A DNA stretch of 51,630 bases, taken from the NCBI GenBank assembly GCA_019637225.1, contig JAHBWC010000065.1, forward strand, positions 1 to 51,630. The letters run 5' to 3'. Each line of letters starts with the position of its first letter. Position 1 is the stretch's first letter. The stretch is from Labilithrix sp. (GTDB lineage: Bacteria > Myxococcota_A > Polyangia > Polyangiales > Polyangiaceae). The notes beneath the pieces are model-generated. The model was not told the DNA's origin. It saw only the letters and a list, made by a program, of their open reading frames with translations, and did not search any database. This document shows positions 30,488 through 38,445 of this stretch, piece after piece. Position numbers and translations under genes: made by a program.

Positions 30488-32530
30488 GTGCGACGCCGAC
30501 CGAGGCCCTCGAGCTCGAACGTGACGCGGGCGCTCGGCGCGCTCCTCGTCATGCTCGCGCCCCGCGCGGCTTCCGCGCGCGAGGCCACCGCGCTCCACGA
30601 GGACGACGAGCAGGGCGTCGAGGGCCTCGAGGAGGAAGCCTTCGGCACGCGCGGCCTCGTCCGCACGCGCGCCGAGACGGTGAGCTTCGACGCCAAGGCG
30701 CGGAGCATCGAGCTCTCGGGCAACGTCCGCGTCGACTCGCCGCCATTCCACCTGCGGAGCCAGCACATCACGCTCTCGCGCACGCGCTACGGGATCGAGG
30801 CGGACGGGAAGGGAAGGCTCGCGTTCTGTCCCTGCCTCGGCACGCCGGTGACCATCGAGTTCGAACGGGCGATCGTCGCGCCGCCCGGCGAGCTGATCCT
30901 CGAGGATCCGAAGCTCGAGATCTACGGCGTGCCCGTCATGTACCTGCCGTGGTTCTGGATGCGATCCGACGAGAAGGTGGGCCTCTTGCCACCGGACGTC
31001 GCTTACCGCGGTCAGGACGGCCTGTTCGTCGGCGGCGGCGCGCACCTGCCGTGGAAGGATCGCGGCGCGCGGGAGGCCCTCGATCTCCGCGGCGGCGCGT
31101 ACCTCGACGGCGGCTTCGTGACCGACGTGCGCCTCCGCACGCCGGTCGGCCGTACGAAGGTCCGCTTCGATCGCCTCCCAGGCGCGCGCGCGCCCGTCCT
31201 GCCCGTGCCGGGCGCCGTGGCGAACAACGCCGACGACGGGCTCCTCGTCGACGCGCGGGGCGCGACCGCCGCCGACGGAACGACGGTCGCGTGGGACGCC
31301 GACGTGATCCGCGGACGGCGCGGCGTGGCCGCGACCAGCGAGCTCGACGCCGCGGCCAAGCCGTGGGACCGGGCCGCGGCGTCGGGCGCGCTCCGCGCCG
31401 GCCCGATCGTCGCCGAGTCGGGCTTTCGCGCCGTGACCCGCCGCGGCGGCGATCTCGTCGCCGTCGAGGCCTCCGGTCCGTTCGCCGCGCTCCGATCGTC
31501 GGGGACCATCGCCTCCGGCGTGACCTACGACGCGACCGTGGAGGGCGGCGCCCTCCGCGTCTCCGGGGCCGCCGCGAGCCTCGCCGCCCGCGAGCCTCCG
31601 GCGATCACGCCCGACTCGGTGAGCTACGCGCGCGCCGACGTCGGGGCGCTCGGCGCGACGACGTTCGGTCCGCTCGCGGCGTCCGTGTCGGCGCGCGGAG
31701 CAGGCAACGTCGCGGCCGAGGGGCGTCGCGACGGCGGCGATCGCGCCGGAGCGGCGCGCCTCCGGCTTGGCGTCCCGCTCGCGCGCGCCTTCGCGCCGAG
31801 CGACGACGAGCCTCATGACCGGAACGATCCGATCGTCCACGTCGTCGAGCCCTTCGCCGAGGCCTCGATCCTCCACGCCAGCGGCGACGGGCTCCTCGGC
31901 TCGCTGCCGGGCCGCGGGCTCGCGTCCATCTCGGGGACGGCGCCCGTGACGGACGCCGGCGTCGCGTCGACGATCGGCCGCTGGGGGAGGCGCGAGGCGC
32001 TCGAGGTCGCCGCCGCGGGCGGCGCGGCGTACGGGTCGGACGCGACGCCCTCGGGCGTGCGTCCGCTCGCGCGCGGACGCATCTCCGCGACCCTGGCGTC
32101 GTTCGGCGGGCAGCTCGAGACGGCGCACGTGGTCGGCGCGGGCGGGCCGTCGGGGAGCGCGGTCATCGCGCGGCTGCGCATCGGGCGGAGCGACGGCCCA
32201 CGCGTGCTCACGAACCTCGCGAGCCGTGACGGGATCGATCCTGTCCTCGCGCGCGCGCTCACCGACCCGTCGATCGAGGCGCCTGGCGGCTACCTCGCGC
32301 GGGAAGGGACGACGGGCGGCGCGGGGCTCGTCGTCCCCTGGGGCCGTGCGCTCACGACGTCGCTCGGCGTCGACGCCGACGCGACGACCCAGGAGCTCGT
32401 GGGCGCCCGCGCCGGCGTCGAGCTCCGCGATCGATGCAGCTGCGTCACGCTCCGCGTGAACGGCTCGCACCGCATCGGGCGCGACGGGGTCGACGTCTGG
32501 GTCGCCCTCGACTTCGCCGCCGATCGCTGA
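30488..32530 (+). CDS. lptD: LptD/OstA-like LPS-assembly outer-membrane protein
   Basis: A 680-residue exported protein (signal 1-30). The N-terminal domain follows the OstA jellyroll pattern: RAETVSFDAKARSIELSGNVRVD, HITLSRTRYGIEADGKGRL. It leads into the LptD hallmark LEIYGVPVMYLPWFWM and VGLLPP (about 143-167). The rest is a long Gly/Ala-rich beta-strand region compatible with a barrel. The protein has just four Cys: 114 and 116 near the N-terminus, 650 and 652 near the C-terminus, echoing the inter-domain disulfides of E. coli LptD. GTG start with AAGGAG just before it. At 680 residues it is shorter than E. coli LptD (784), and the barrel sequence is divergent. Confidence 0.75.
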   Translation: MRRRPRPSSSNVTRALGALLVMLAPRAASAREATALHEDDEQGVEGLEEEAFGTRGLVRTRAETVSFDAKARSIELSGNVRVDSPPFHLRSQHITLSRTRYGIEADGKGRLAFCPCLGTPVTIEFERAIVAPPGELILEDPKLEIYGVPVMYLPWFWMRSDEKVGLLPPDVAYRGQDGLFVGGGAHLPWKDRGAREALDLRGGAYLDGGFVTDVRLRTPVGRTKVRFDRLPGARAPVLPVPGAVANNADDGLLVDARGATAADGTTVAWDADVIRGRRGVAATSELDAAAKPWDRAAASGALRAGPIVAESGFRAVTRRGGDLVAVEASGPFAALRSSGTIASGVTYDATVEGGALRVSGAAASLAAREPPAITPDSVSYARADVGALGATTFGPLAASVSARGAGNVAAEGRRDGGDRAGAARLRLGVPLARAFAPSDDEPHDRNDPIVHVVEPFAEASILHASGDGLLGSLPGRGLASISGTAPVTDAGVASTIGRWGRREALEVAAAGGAAYGSDATPSGVRPLARGRISATLASFGGQLETAHVVGAGGPSGSAVIARLRIGRSDGPRVLTNLASRDGIDPVLARALTDPSIEAPGGYLAREGTTGGAGLVVPWGRALTTSLGVDADATTQELVGARAGVELRDRCSCVTLRVNGSHRIGRDGVDVWVALDFAADR

Positions 32531-32589
32531 TCGATCGTCGAAGCGGTCGAGCGCCGCGGCGCGAGCCTGCTCGTGCTCGCAAACTTTGT

Positions 32590-32604
32590 TGAAAGCGATT
32601 CTCA
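32590..32604 (+). promoter_or_regulatory. Fur-box-like site upstream of bfr
   Basis: TGAAAGCGATTCTCA matches 11 of 14 defined bases of the 7-1-7 Fur consensus TGATAATnATTATCA. It lies about 100 bp before the bacterioferritin start, in a locally AT-richer patch. Confidence 0.5.
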
Positions 32605-32707
32605 GAGTCACGTCTTGTCCTTGCACGCGCGTGGTCACGGTGCTGGATTCGATGTGCACCGCCGTCGTGCGCACGACGCGCACGACGCGAGACGAAAGGC
32701 GACGGTC

Positions 32708-33178
32708 ATGAAAGGCGATCCGAAGGTCATCGATCTCCTCAACGAGATCCTCACGGGCGAGCTCACCGCGATCAACCAGTACTTCCTGCACGCGAAGATG
32801 TGCCAGAACTGGGGCTACAAGCGCCTCTACGAGCACATCTACAAGGAGTCGATCGACGAGATGAAGCACGCCGACATGCTCATCGAGCGCATCCTGTACC
32901 TCGAGGGGCTCCCGAACCTGCAGCGGCTCGGAAAGCTCAACATCGGGCAGACCGTGGTCGAGATGTTGAAGAACGACCTCGGCATCGAGGCCGTGGCGAT
33001 CCCGCTGCTCAACAAGTCGATCGAGACCTGCCGTCAGCTCGGCGACAACGGCAGCGAGGCGCTCCTCACCAAGATCCTCACGAGCGAGGAAGAGCACGTC
33101 GACTGGCTCGAGGCCCAGCTCGAGCTCGTCAAGCAGGTCGGCGAGGCCAACTACCTCTCGCAGCAGATCCGGGACTAG
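32708..33178 (+). CDS. bfr: Bacterioferritin
   Basis: A 156-residue iron-storage ferritin. All di-iron ferroxidase ligands are at their standard positions (Glu18, Glu51, His54, Glu94, Glu127, His130), and Met52, the haem ligand at the subunit interface, is present. 24 subunits should form the haem-containing shell that oxidises and stores iron in the cytoplasm. A purine-rich AAAGG precedes the ATG at 32708. bfd follows in the same direction 173 bp later, giving storage and release functions side by side. Confidence 0.97.
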   Translation: MKGDPKVIDLLNEILTGELTAINQYFLHAKMCQNWGYKRLYEHIYKESIDEMKHADMLIERILYLEGLPNLQRLGKLNIGQTVVEMLKNDLGIEAVAIPLLNKSIETCRQLGDNGSEALLTKILTSEEEHVDWLEAQLELVKQVGEANYLSQQIRD

Positions 33179-33314
33179 GCGAGCGCCTCGGACGGCCCGA
33201 TCCCTGCGCCCGCGCGCCGCGAGGGGGCCCGGACGGGACTTTCGTCGGTCGCGCTAACCGACCGTAAAAGAAGACTTTTGTGACAGAAAGTCTCACGCGA
33301 CCGCAGGATCGCGC

Positions 33315-33342
33315 TTGAAATGAAAACGGCTTTCATTATCTT
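33315..33342 (+). promoter_or_regulatory. bfd promoter with overlapping Fur-box-like palindrome
   Basis: TTGAAA (33315-33320), a 16-bp spacer and TATCTT (33337-33342) form a sigma-70-like promoter. AATGAAA (33319-33325) and TTTCATT (33331-33337) make a 7-bp dyad lying across the spacer, where Fur would block RNA polymerase. The predicted start point falls about 3 nt before the bfd ATG. Confidence 0.55.
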
Positions 33343-33351
33343 GAGTAGGAG

Positions 33352-33606
33352 ATGTACGTCTGCGTTTGCCTGGCCGTGAGCGACCACGAAGTTCGAACCG
33401 CCATCGAAGGCGGCGCCACGACCCGCGAGGCAGTGACCCGTGTCTGCGGCGCCGGCGGTGACTGCGGCGCCTGCCACGGGATGATCGCGACGATGATCGA
33501 AGACCACGTCGAGGAGAGCGGGCCGATCCGCTGCTGCCCGCCCGCGAGCGGCTCCGGCGAGCGGCTCGTGCCCGAGACCGCGCTCGTCCGCACGCGCGCG
33601 GCCTGA
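33352..33606 (+). CDS. bfd: Bacterioferritin-associated ferredoxin
   Basis: An 84-residue [2Fe-2S] protein that reduces bacterioferritin to release iron. The four cluster ligands are at Cys4, Cys6, Cys38 and Cys41, exactly the spacing of E. coli Bfd. The C-terminal 30 residues form an extra tail with two further Cys and no known role. AGGAG abuts the ATG directly, too close for a normal ribosome-binding site, so leaderless or near-leaderless translation is possible given the promoter just upstream. Confidence 0.93.
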   Translation: MYVCVCLAVSDHEVRTAIEGGATTREAVTRVCGAGGDCGACHGMIATMIEDHVEESGPIRCCPPASGSGERLVPETALVRTRAA

Positions 33607-33658
33607 CGCCGCGACGCCGGCGTCCCCCCCCGATCGTCCTCGACGCGATCGGCGTCGC

Positions 33659-34423
33659 TCAGGTCATCACGGCCCGGTCGCGATCGCCGCACATCCACTC
33701 GACGAGGAACGACGCGACGTCGGCGGGCTTCGTGCCGGGGCCGAAGCCCGCGTCGAACCCGAGCTCCAGCGCGAGCTTGTGATCGATGCGCGGCCCTCCG
33801 AGCAGCAGCACCACCTTGCTCCGCCATCCGGCGCGCTTGGCGAGGTCGACGAGCGCCGCGGCGTTCTCCTTGTGGCAGTTGCGCTGCGTGATGATCTGGC
33901 TGACGAGCACGGCGTCGGCGCCGAGGGCGAGCGCGCGCTCGGCGAGCGCCTCGTTGTCGACCTGCGCGCCGAGGTTGTAGGCCTCGAAGCACTTGTAGCT
34001 CTCGAGCCCCTTGTCGCCAGCGTAGCCCTTGTAGTTGAGGATCGCGTCGATGCCGACCGTGTGCGCGTCGGAGCCCGTACACGCGCCGACGACGACGATC
34101 TTCCGGCCTAGACGCGTCTCGATCCGATGGTGGATCTCGTCGCGCGAGAGGGCCTCCGTACGGATCTCGGGCACGTCGATCGCCGACGGATCGACGGCGT
34201 GCGACGAGTGACCGTAGACGACGAAGTAGGTGTAGCCCTCGGCGCACGTCTCCATGGTCGAGACCAGCGGCTCGGAGAGGCCGTGCTGTTCGGCGAAGCG
34301 CTTCGCGGCCTCGCGCGCGCGCGCGGAGGGCGTCACCTCGAGAACGAAGGACATCTGGACCATGCCGTCGCCCTGGCGATCGCCGTAGGCGCGGAGGAGC
34401 TTGGCGGGCGCGGTGGGGTGCAT
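33659..34423 (-). CDS. kamE: Lysine 5,6-aminomutase beta subunit (cobalamin-binding)
   Basis: A 254-residue subunit. The base-off cobalamin motif D-x-H-x-x-G is at residues 119-124 (DAHTVG), and the PLP-anchoring Lys is probably Lys132 in NYKGYAGDKG. LGGPRIDHKLALELGFDAGFGPGTKP near the C-terminus is the Rossmann-type B12 fold end. With KamD it moves the terminal amino group of D-lysine or L-beta-lysine from C6 to C5. The ATG at 34423 overlaps the kamD stop (ATGA), enforcing coupled synthesis. Confidence 0.93.
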   Translation of the reverse strand: MHPTAPAKLLRAYGDRQGDGMVQMSFVLEVTPSARAREAAKRFAEQHGLSEPLVSTMETCAEGYTYFVVYGHSSHAVDPSAIDVPEIRTEALSRDEIHHRIETRLGRKIVVVGACTGSDAHTVGIDAILNYKGYAGDKGLESYKCFEAYNLGAQVDNEALAERALALGADAVLVSQIITQRNCHKENAAALVDLAKRAGWRSKVVLLLGGPRIDHKLALELGFDAGFGPGTKPADVASFLVEWMCGDRDRAVMT

Positions 34424-35967
34424 CAGTTCTTCTCCAGCGCGACGAGGATCGGGTTCACGTAGTCCGGCGCGCGCGGGCAAACGCCTTGATAGCCCTTGCC
34501 GCCGGTCCGCGAGCGCTTCACGTCCGCGAAGGCGCCGACCTCGATCGCCTTCCAGATCGTCTGGGACTCGACCTCGACGAGCAGCTCGAGCGCCTCGTCG
34601 AGGACCTGGACGGCGCGCTTGCCCATGACGCCGTCCGGCTTGACGGCGATCTCGTCGCCGAGCGCCTTCGCCGCGCCGAAGACGTACTTCGTCGCCTTGA
34701 GCGACAGGTAGCGATCCATCAGCATCGGGTTGTGGATCGCCTCGCTGAACATGCCGAGGAGCTCGATCGACTGGTTCGTCATCACGCCGACGAGGTTGAA
34801 CATCGCGTCGTGGACGTGGCTCTGGAAGACGTCGCCGGTCTTGTGTTTCGTCGGCGGCATCCACTTGATCGGGTGCTTGTCGAAGACCTGGCGAACGAGC
34901 TGCGCCTGCGCGAGCTCGAGGAGGAAGCTGTTCTCGATCCAGGGATCGATCTCGTAGGCGTGCCCGAGGCCCATCTGCTCCTCGCGCACCCCGGCGCGCT
35001 TCGCGAACGCCTCGTTGATGAACTGGCTCGCCAGGACCGTGTGGGCCTTCTCCACGGCGTCTGCCGTCGTCAGGTAGTTGTCCTCGCCCGTGTTGATCGT
35101 GATGCCCGCCCGCGCGATGAAGCGCCGGGACACGTACTGATCGATGAAGTTCCGACACGGGTTGATGTCGCGGAAGAGGATCCCGTACATCGCGTCGTTC
35201 AGCAGCATGTCGAGCCGCTCGACCGCGCCCATCCACGCGATCTCGGACATGCAGAGACCGGACGAGTAGTTCGTCTGGTGGATGTAGCGGCCGTAGTCGA
35301 GCGCGGCCTCGTCGGTCGCGCGGCGGATGATCTTGAAGTTTTCCTGCGTCGCGAACGTCCCACCGTAGCCCTCGGTCGTCGCGCCGTGCGGGACGTAGTC
35401 GAGGAGCGACTGCGCCGTCGCGCGGATGACCGCGACGATGTCCGCGCCCGCGTACGCCGCGGCCTTCGCCTGCACCGCGTCGTCGTAGATGTTGCCCGTC
35501 GCGACGATGACGTACTTGAGCGGGTTGGGGCCCGGCCGCGCCTTCGCCTTGTTCGCCTCGCGCTCGGCGCGGGCGGTGTCGATGCGCGCGAGCGCGGCGA
35601 CGGCCTGCGGCGCGAGGGCGCGCTCGACCGCGTCGAGGTCCGGTCCGCCTTCGCCCTTGTCGAGCTCGGGCGCGTAGGCGAGCCGCTCGGCGGCGTCCTG
35701 GACGTCGCGCGCGCCGGCCGCGAGCGCGCGGCCGAGCCAGTGCGAGATGCCGCGGCCGAGGAGCCCGGCCTTCTGGTAGCGGTCGACCGCCAGGTTCACG
35801 AGCGGCGCGCCCTGATCGTCCACGCCGTCGACCCCGAACGCGCGGAGGAACGTGCGCTCGGCGCCGACCGACGTGTGGCCGTCGATGTAGCGCTGCACGT
35901 CGTCCGCGACGCTCGCTGCGAGCTTGCGGCAACGCGCGACCTTCGATTCGTCCATCGGCACGCGCAT
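34423..35967 (-). CDS. kamD: Lysine 5,6-aminomutase alpha subunit
   Basis: A 514-residue PLP-binding TIM-barrel subunit. RPGPNPLKYVIVATGNIYDDAVQAKAAA, DYVPHGATTEGYGGTFATQENFKIIR, GRYIHQTNYSSGLCMSEIAWMGAVER and GITINTGEDNYLTTADAVE are hallmark stretches of KamD. The ATG at 35967 is used; an ATG four codons later is the alternative. The downstream 3,5-diaminohexanoate dehydrogenase, cleavage enzyme and lysine 2,3-aminomutase genes of the fermentation pathway are absent from the window, and no cobalamin riboswitch is seen ahead of it. Confidence 0.93.
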   Translation of the reverse strand: MRVPMDESKVARCRKLAASVADDVQRYIDGHTSVGAERTFLRAFGVDGVDDQGAPLVNLAVDRYQKAGLLGRGISHWLGRALAAGARDVQDAAERLAYAPELDKGEGGPDLDAVERALAPQAVAALARIDTARAEREANKAKARPGPNPLKYVIVATGNIYDDAVQAKAAAYAGADIVAVIRATAQSLLDYVPHGATTEGYGGTFATQENFKIIRRATDEAALDYGRYIHQTNYSSGLCMSEIAWMGAVERLDMLLNDAMYGILFRDINPCRNFIDQYVSRRFIARAGITINTGEDNYLTTADAVEKAHTVLASQFINEAFAKRAGVREEQMGLGHAYEIDPWIENSFLLELAQAQLVRQVFDKHPIKWMPPTKHKTGDVFQSHVHDAMFNLVGVMTNQSIELLGMFSEAIHNPMLMDRYLSLKATKYVFGAAKALGDEIAVKPDGVMGKRAVQVLDEALELLVEVESQTIWKAIEVGAFADVKRSRTGGKGYQGVCPRAPDYVNPILVALEKN

Positions 35968-36026
35968 GGCGCGCTTTTGCCACGGGACGCCGCGGGTGTC
36001 ACCACCCGAGAGCGGGCGCGGGAGCG

Positions 36027-36662
36027 TCAGAAGAACAGCACAGCGACCACCGCGAGCGCGGCGCCCGCGAGCGCCGCCGCGAGCTCGGTCGGACGGAGCC
36101 CGCGCGCCCGGACGAAGCGCGCCGCGCCGAGCGCGAAGAGCGCCGCGCCGACCGTGACGAGGAGAAACACCGTCCCGGACGGCGTCGCCGGCGCGGCGAG
36201 CGCCGCGCGGAGGTTCTCCTCCGACGCGGCCGGCGACGGAGCTCCGCCGGCGGCGGCCGCGGCCGCGTCGATGCGGTGCTCGATCCGCGCGATCTCCGCC
36301 TCGGCGCGCTCGCGGCGGGCCGGCGCGGCGTCGAGCACGGACGTGGCGAGGGTGGCGGCCCGCACGGCGCGCCAGGCCGCGACCGCGGTCGCGTAGTCGC
36401 CGCGGCGCTCCGCGTCCTTCGCGATCGCGTAGAGGCGTGCGTGACCGAGCTCGGGCGAAGCGCAGCCGGGGCAGCGCGCTTCGGCGGCGGCGCGCGCGAG
36501 GACGATCGCCTCGACGCCATCGCCGCGCGCAAACGCTTCGTCGCACCCCGCGAGGGCGCGCCGACCCTCGGCGACGCGCCCGACCCACGCCGCGCCGGTC
36601 ACGACGAGCGCGAGCGCCACGACGGGAAGGCCCCGACGCAGCGCGGACACCGCGGCGCTCAA
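36027..36662 (-). CDS. Membrane protein with helical-repeat region, function unknown
   Basis: A 211-residue protein. One N-terminal membrane segment (about 12-30), a TPR-like helical stretch (about 35-130: GRRALAGCDEAFARGDGVEAIVLARAAA; RRGDYATAVAAWRAVRAA), then two C-terminal membrane helices (about 163-185 and 191-211). The start is TTG at 36662 behind an AAAAGGTGATG stretch. It lies 59 bp upstream of kamD and downstream of an ABC-2 permease, the likely operon partner. No family assigned. Confidence 0.6.
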   Translation of the reverse strand: MSAAVSALRRGLPVVALALVVTGAAWVGRVAEGRRALAGCDEAFARGDGVEAIVLARAAAEARCPGCASPELGHARLYAIAKDAERRGDYATAVAAWRAVRAATLATSVLDAAPARRERAEAEIARIEHRIDAAAAAAGGAPSPAASEENLRAALAAPATPSGTVFLLVTVGAALFALGAARFVRARGLRPTELAAALAGAALAVVAVLFF

Positions 36663-36678
36663 GAGCTCATCACCTTTT

Positions 36679-36728
36679 CTCGAGGGGTTTCACCCCTCGA
36701 GCTCCCCGAATCGTCCAATTCTTGGACG
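36679..36728. terminator. Two hairpins between ABC permease and downstream gene
   Basis: CTCGAGGGG (36679-36687) with CCCCTCGAG (36693-36701), and CGTCCAA (36712-36718) with TTGGACG (36722-36728), both perfect. On the minus strand they follow the permease stop and end just before the ribosome-binding site of the next gene. No T-run, so attenuation, RNA processing or partial termination are all possible. Confidence 0.5.
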
Positions 36729-36733
36729 GCTCT

Positions 36734-37666
36734 TCACTGGAAGTCTCGGCGTCGGAAGACGACCGCGCTCACGGCGAGCAGCGCGACGGCGTAGAAGACG
36801 GCGGTGGCCGAGGCGCCGAGGACGTACGAGGGCAGGGGGATGGCCGGCACTTGCCCGAGGAGCACCGGCCGCGCCGGCACGTAGACGTAGAGGTTCGGGA
36901 AGACCTTCGACAGGACGATCCCCACCGAGCGAACGGTCTCGCCGAACGTCCGCGCCGGGAGGTTGCCGAGCGTGTCGGCGGAGCGGCCGATCAAGAACAC
37001 CATCACCGTGAAGATCGCGGTGAGGAACGGCGAGGAGAACGACGAGAAGAGCATGGCGATCGCGGTGACGATCGCGACCTCGGCCATCGTGAGGAGCGCC
37101 GAGACGATGACGATCTGCCGCTCGGGACCGGCGCCGTGCGCGACGACCGCCATCGCGACGAACGCGAACAGCGCCCACGGGAGGATCAAAAAGACGCGCG
37201 ACAGCTTCGCCCGCCAGAGCCCGACGCCGAGCACCAGGAAGAGACTCCCCGCGACGCCGAGGGTGAGCCCGACGTGCACGCCCGACTGCAGCGCGATGAT
37301 GCCGAGCACCGAAGCGCCGTCGATCGCGACGAACGCGAGGACCACGGCGAGGATGCCGAGGTACTTGCCGATGACGTACTCATGCCGGCGAAGGCGGCGC
37401 GTCAGGATGGGGAAGACCGTCTTCAGCTCGAGCTCGCGGTAGAGCGACGTCGCGCCGAGAATGATGGCGACGAGCACCGCGAACGCCGAGATCGACGCCG
37501 AGCCGATGTCCGCGACGATGCGCATCTCCTGGCGGATCGACATCGACGCGATGACGAGCGAGTAGGCGCTCGCCGCGAGCGCGGCGGCCATCAGGCCGAA
37601 GAGCACGCGCGCGCGCACGGCCTCCCGGTACGTGTTCATGGCGATGGCGAGGACCCGGCCGAGCAT
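36734..37666 (-). CDS. ABC-2-type transporter permease
   Basis: A 310-residue protein with about six membrane helices. The start MLGRVLAIAMNTYREAVRARVLFGL is typical of ABC-2 permeases of the NosY/gliding type; LYRELELKTVFPILTRRLRRHEYVIGKYLG (about 78-107) is the conserved coupling region. The helices after about residue 110 alternate with short loops. The ATPase partner is not adjacent on either side, which is unusual for the family. Overlap-free 17-bp gap to the upstream START-like gene. Confidence 0.85.
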   Translation of the reverse strand: MLGRVLAIAMNTYREAVRARVLFGLMAAALAASAYSLVIASMSIRQEMRIVADIGSASISAFAVLVAIILGATSLYRELELKTVFPILTRRLRRHEYVIGKYLGILAVVLAFVAIDGASVLGIIALQSGVHVGLTLGVAGSLFLVLGVGLWRAKLSRVFLILPWALFAFVAMAVVAHGAGPERQIVIVSALLTMAEVAIVTAIAMLFSSFSSPFLTAIFTVMVFLIGRSADTLGNLPARTFGETVRSVGIVLSKVFPNLYVYVPARPVLLGQVPAIPLPSYVLGASATAVFYAVALLAVSAVVFRRRDFQ

Positions 37667-37683
37667 CTCGTCGTGACGTTAGA

Positions 37684-38295
37684 TCAGATCGGCCGCCGCA
37701 GCTGAGCAACCTGTCGGCGCACCAGCTGGGGCACGGACAGGAGCGCCGCGCGGAGCCGCTCCTCGAAGAGGTCCCGGACGATACCCGCGCCGATGTCGAC
37801 CATGACGCCGTAGGTCAAGAGGACGCGGGCCTCGCCGCTCGGCGCGATGAACGGCTCGTAGCGGAAGAACCCCCACGCGTCGTCGATGCCGTGCGGGCGC
37901 GACGGATCGAGCCAGAAGCGCGCCTCGCGCGCGTCGCGCCGGACGCGGATCGTGTACTCGGCTTCCATCAGCGCGTTGCCCTGGGCGAGCTCGACGAGCT
38001 GGTCGCCGTCGCTCGTCGTACCGACGAGGCGCGCGCGCTTCGTCCGCGGAAGGACGCGGCGGAGCGAGTCGACGTTGTCGATGATCCCCGCGACTTCGGC
38101 TGCGGATCCGTCGACGACGGTGTACGTGATCCCGCCGATCCAGCGGTGCTCGCCGCGCTCGATCGTCTGCTCGCGGATGATCGTCTCGCCGCGCGCCAGC
38201 CGCGCGGATTCGTCCGGCGCGAGCGAGTCGGCACGCGCCGCCGTCGTCGCGCCGAGGGCGCTGACGAAGGCGAGGCTCGCGAGGAGGCGGCGCAT
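37684..38295 (-). CDS. Exported START/SRPBCC-like lipid-binding protein
   Basis: A 203-residue protein with a signal peptide (1-22, ATTAARA). The mature chain has the helix-grip pattern: WIGGITYTVVDGSAAEVAGIIDNVDSLRRVLPRTKRARLV, ELAQGNALMEAEYTIRV, WGFFRYEPF, RVLLTYGVMVDIG and a long amphipathic C-terminal helix. The fold usually binds a lipid or other hydrophobic ligand. Location is likely periplasmic. Upstream of the ABC-2 permease, so the two may be one transport unit. Confidence 0.72.
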   Translation of the reverse strand: MRRLLASLAFVSALGATTAARADSLAPDESARLARGETIIREQTIERGEHRWIGGITYTVVDGSAAEVAGIIDNVDSLRRVLPRTKRARLVGTTSDGDQLVELAQGNALMEAEYTIRVRRDAREARFWLDPSRPHGIDDAWGFFRYEPFIAPSGEARVLLTYGVMVDIGAGIVRDLFEERLRAALLSVPQLVRRQVAQLRRPI

Positions 38296-38445
38296 GGTTC
38301 GACGCAGATTAAGGGGCGCGGGAGGTCCGTGCAAGCCGGCGGCGTGCTCCCGCTTCGAGGCCCTCGGCGGCGTCCGGATCACGACCGTGGAACGCTCCGA
38401 GACGGCGGGAGATTCGCCCTCCGGCTCGGCTGGATCGGGCAGAGC

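Noticed and set aside
30059..33097. A 1012-codon minus-strand open frame across the LptD-like, bfr and repeat regions
   Set aside because: It runs antisense through three recognised features and their intergenic gaps, and its composition is that of a shadow frame.
33179..33351. Small RNA between bfr and bfd
   Set aside because: Only a weak 6-bp hairpin (GTCGGT with ACCGAC near 33243-33262) and no terminator; not enough evidence.
35968..36026. Cobalamin riboswitch ahead of kamD
   Set aside because: Only 59 bp separate the genes and no B12-box-like sequence is present.
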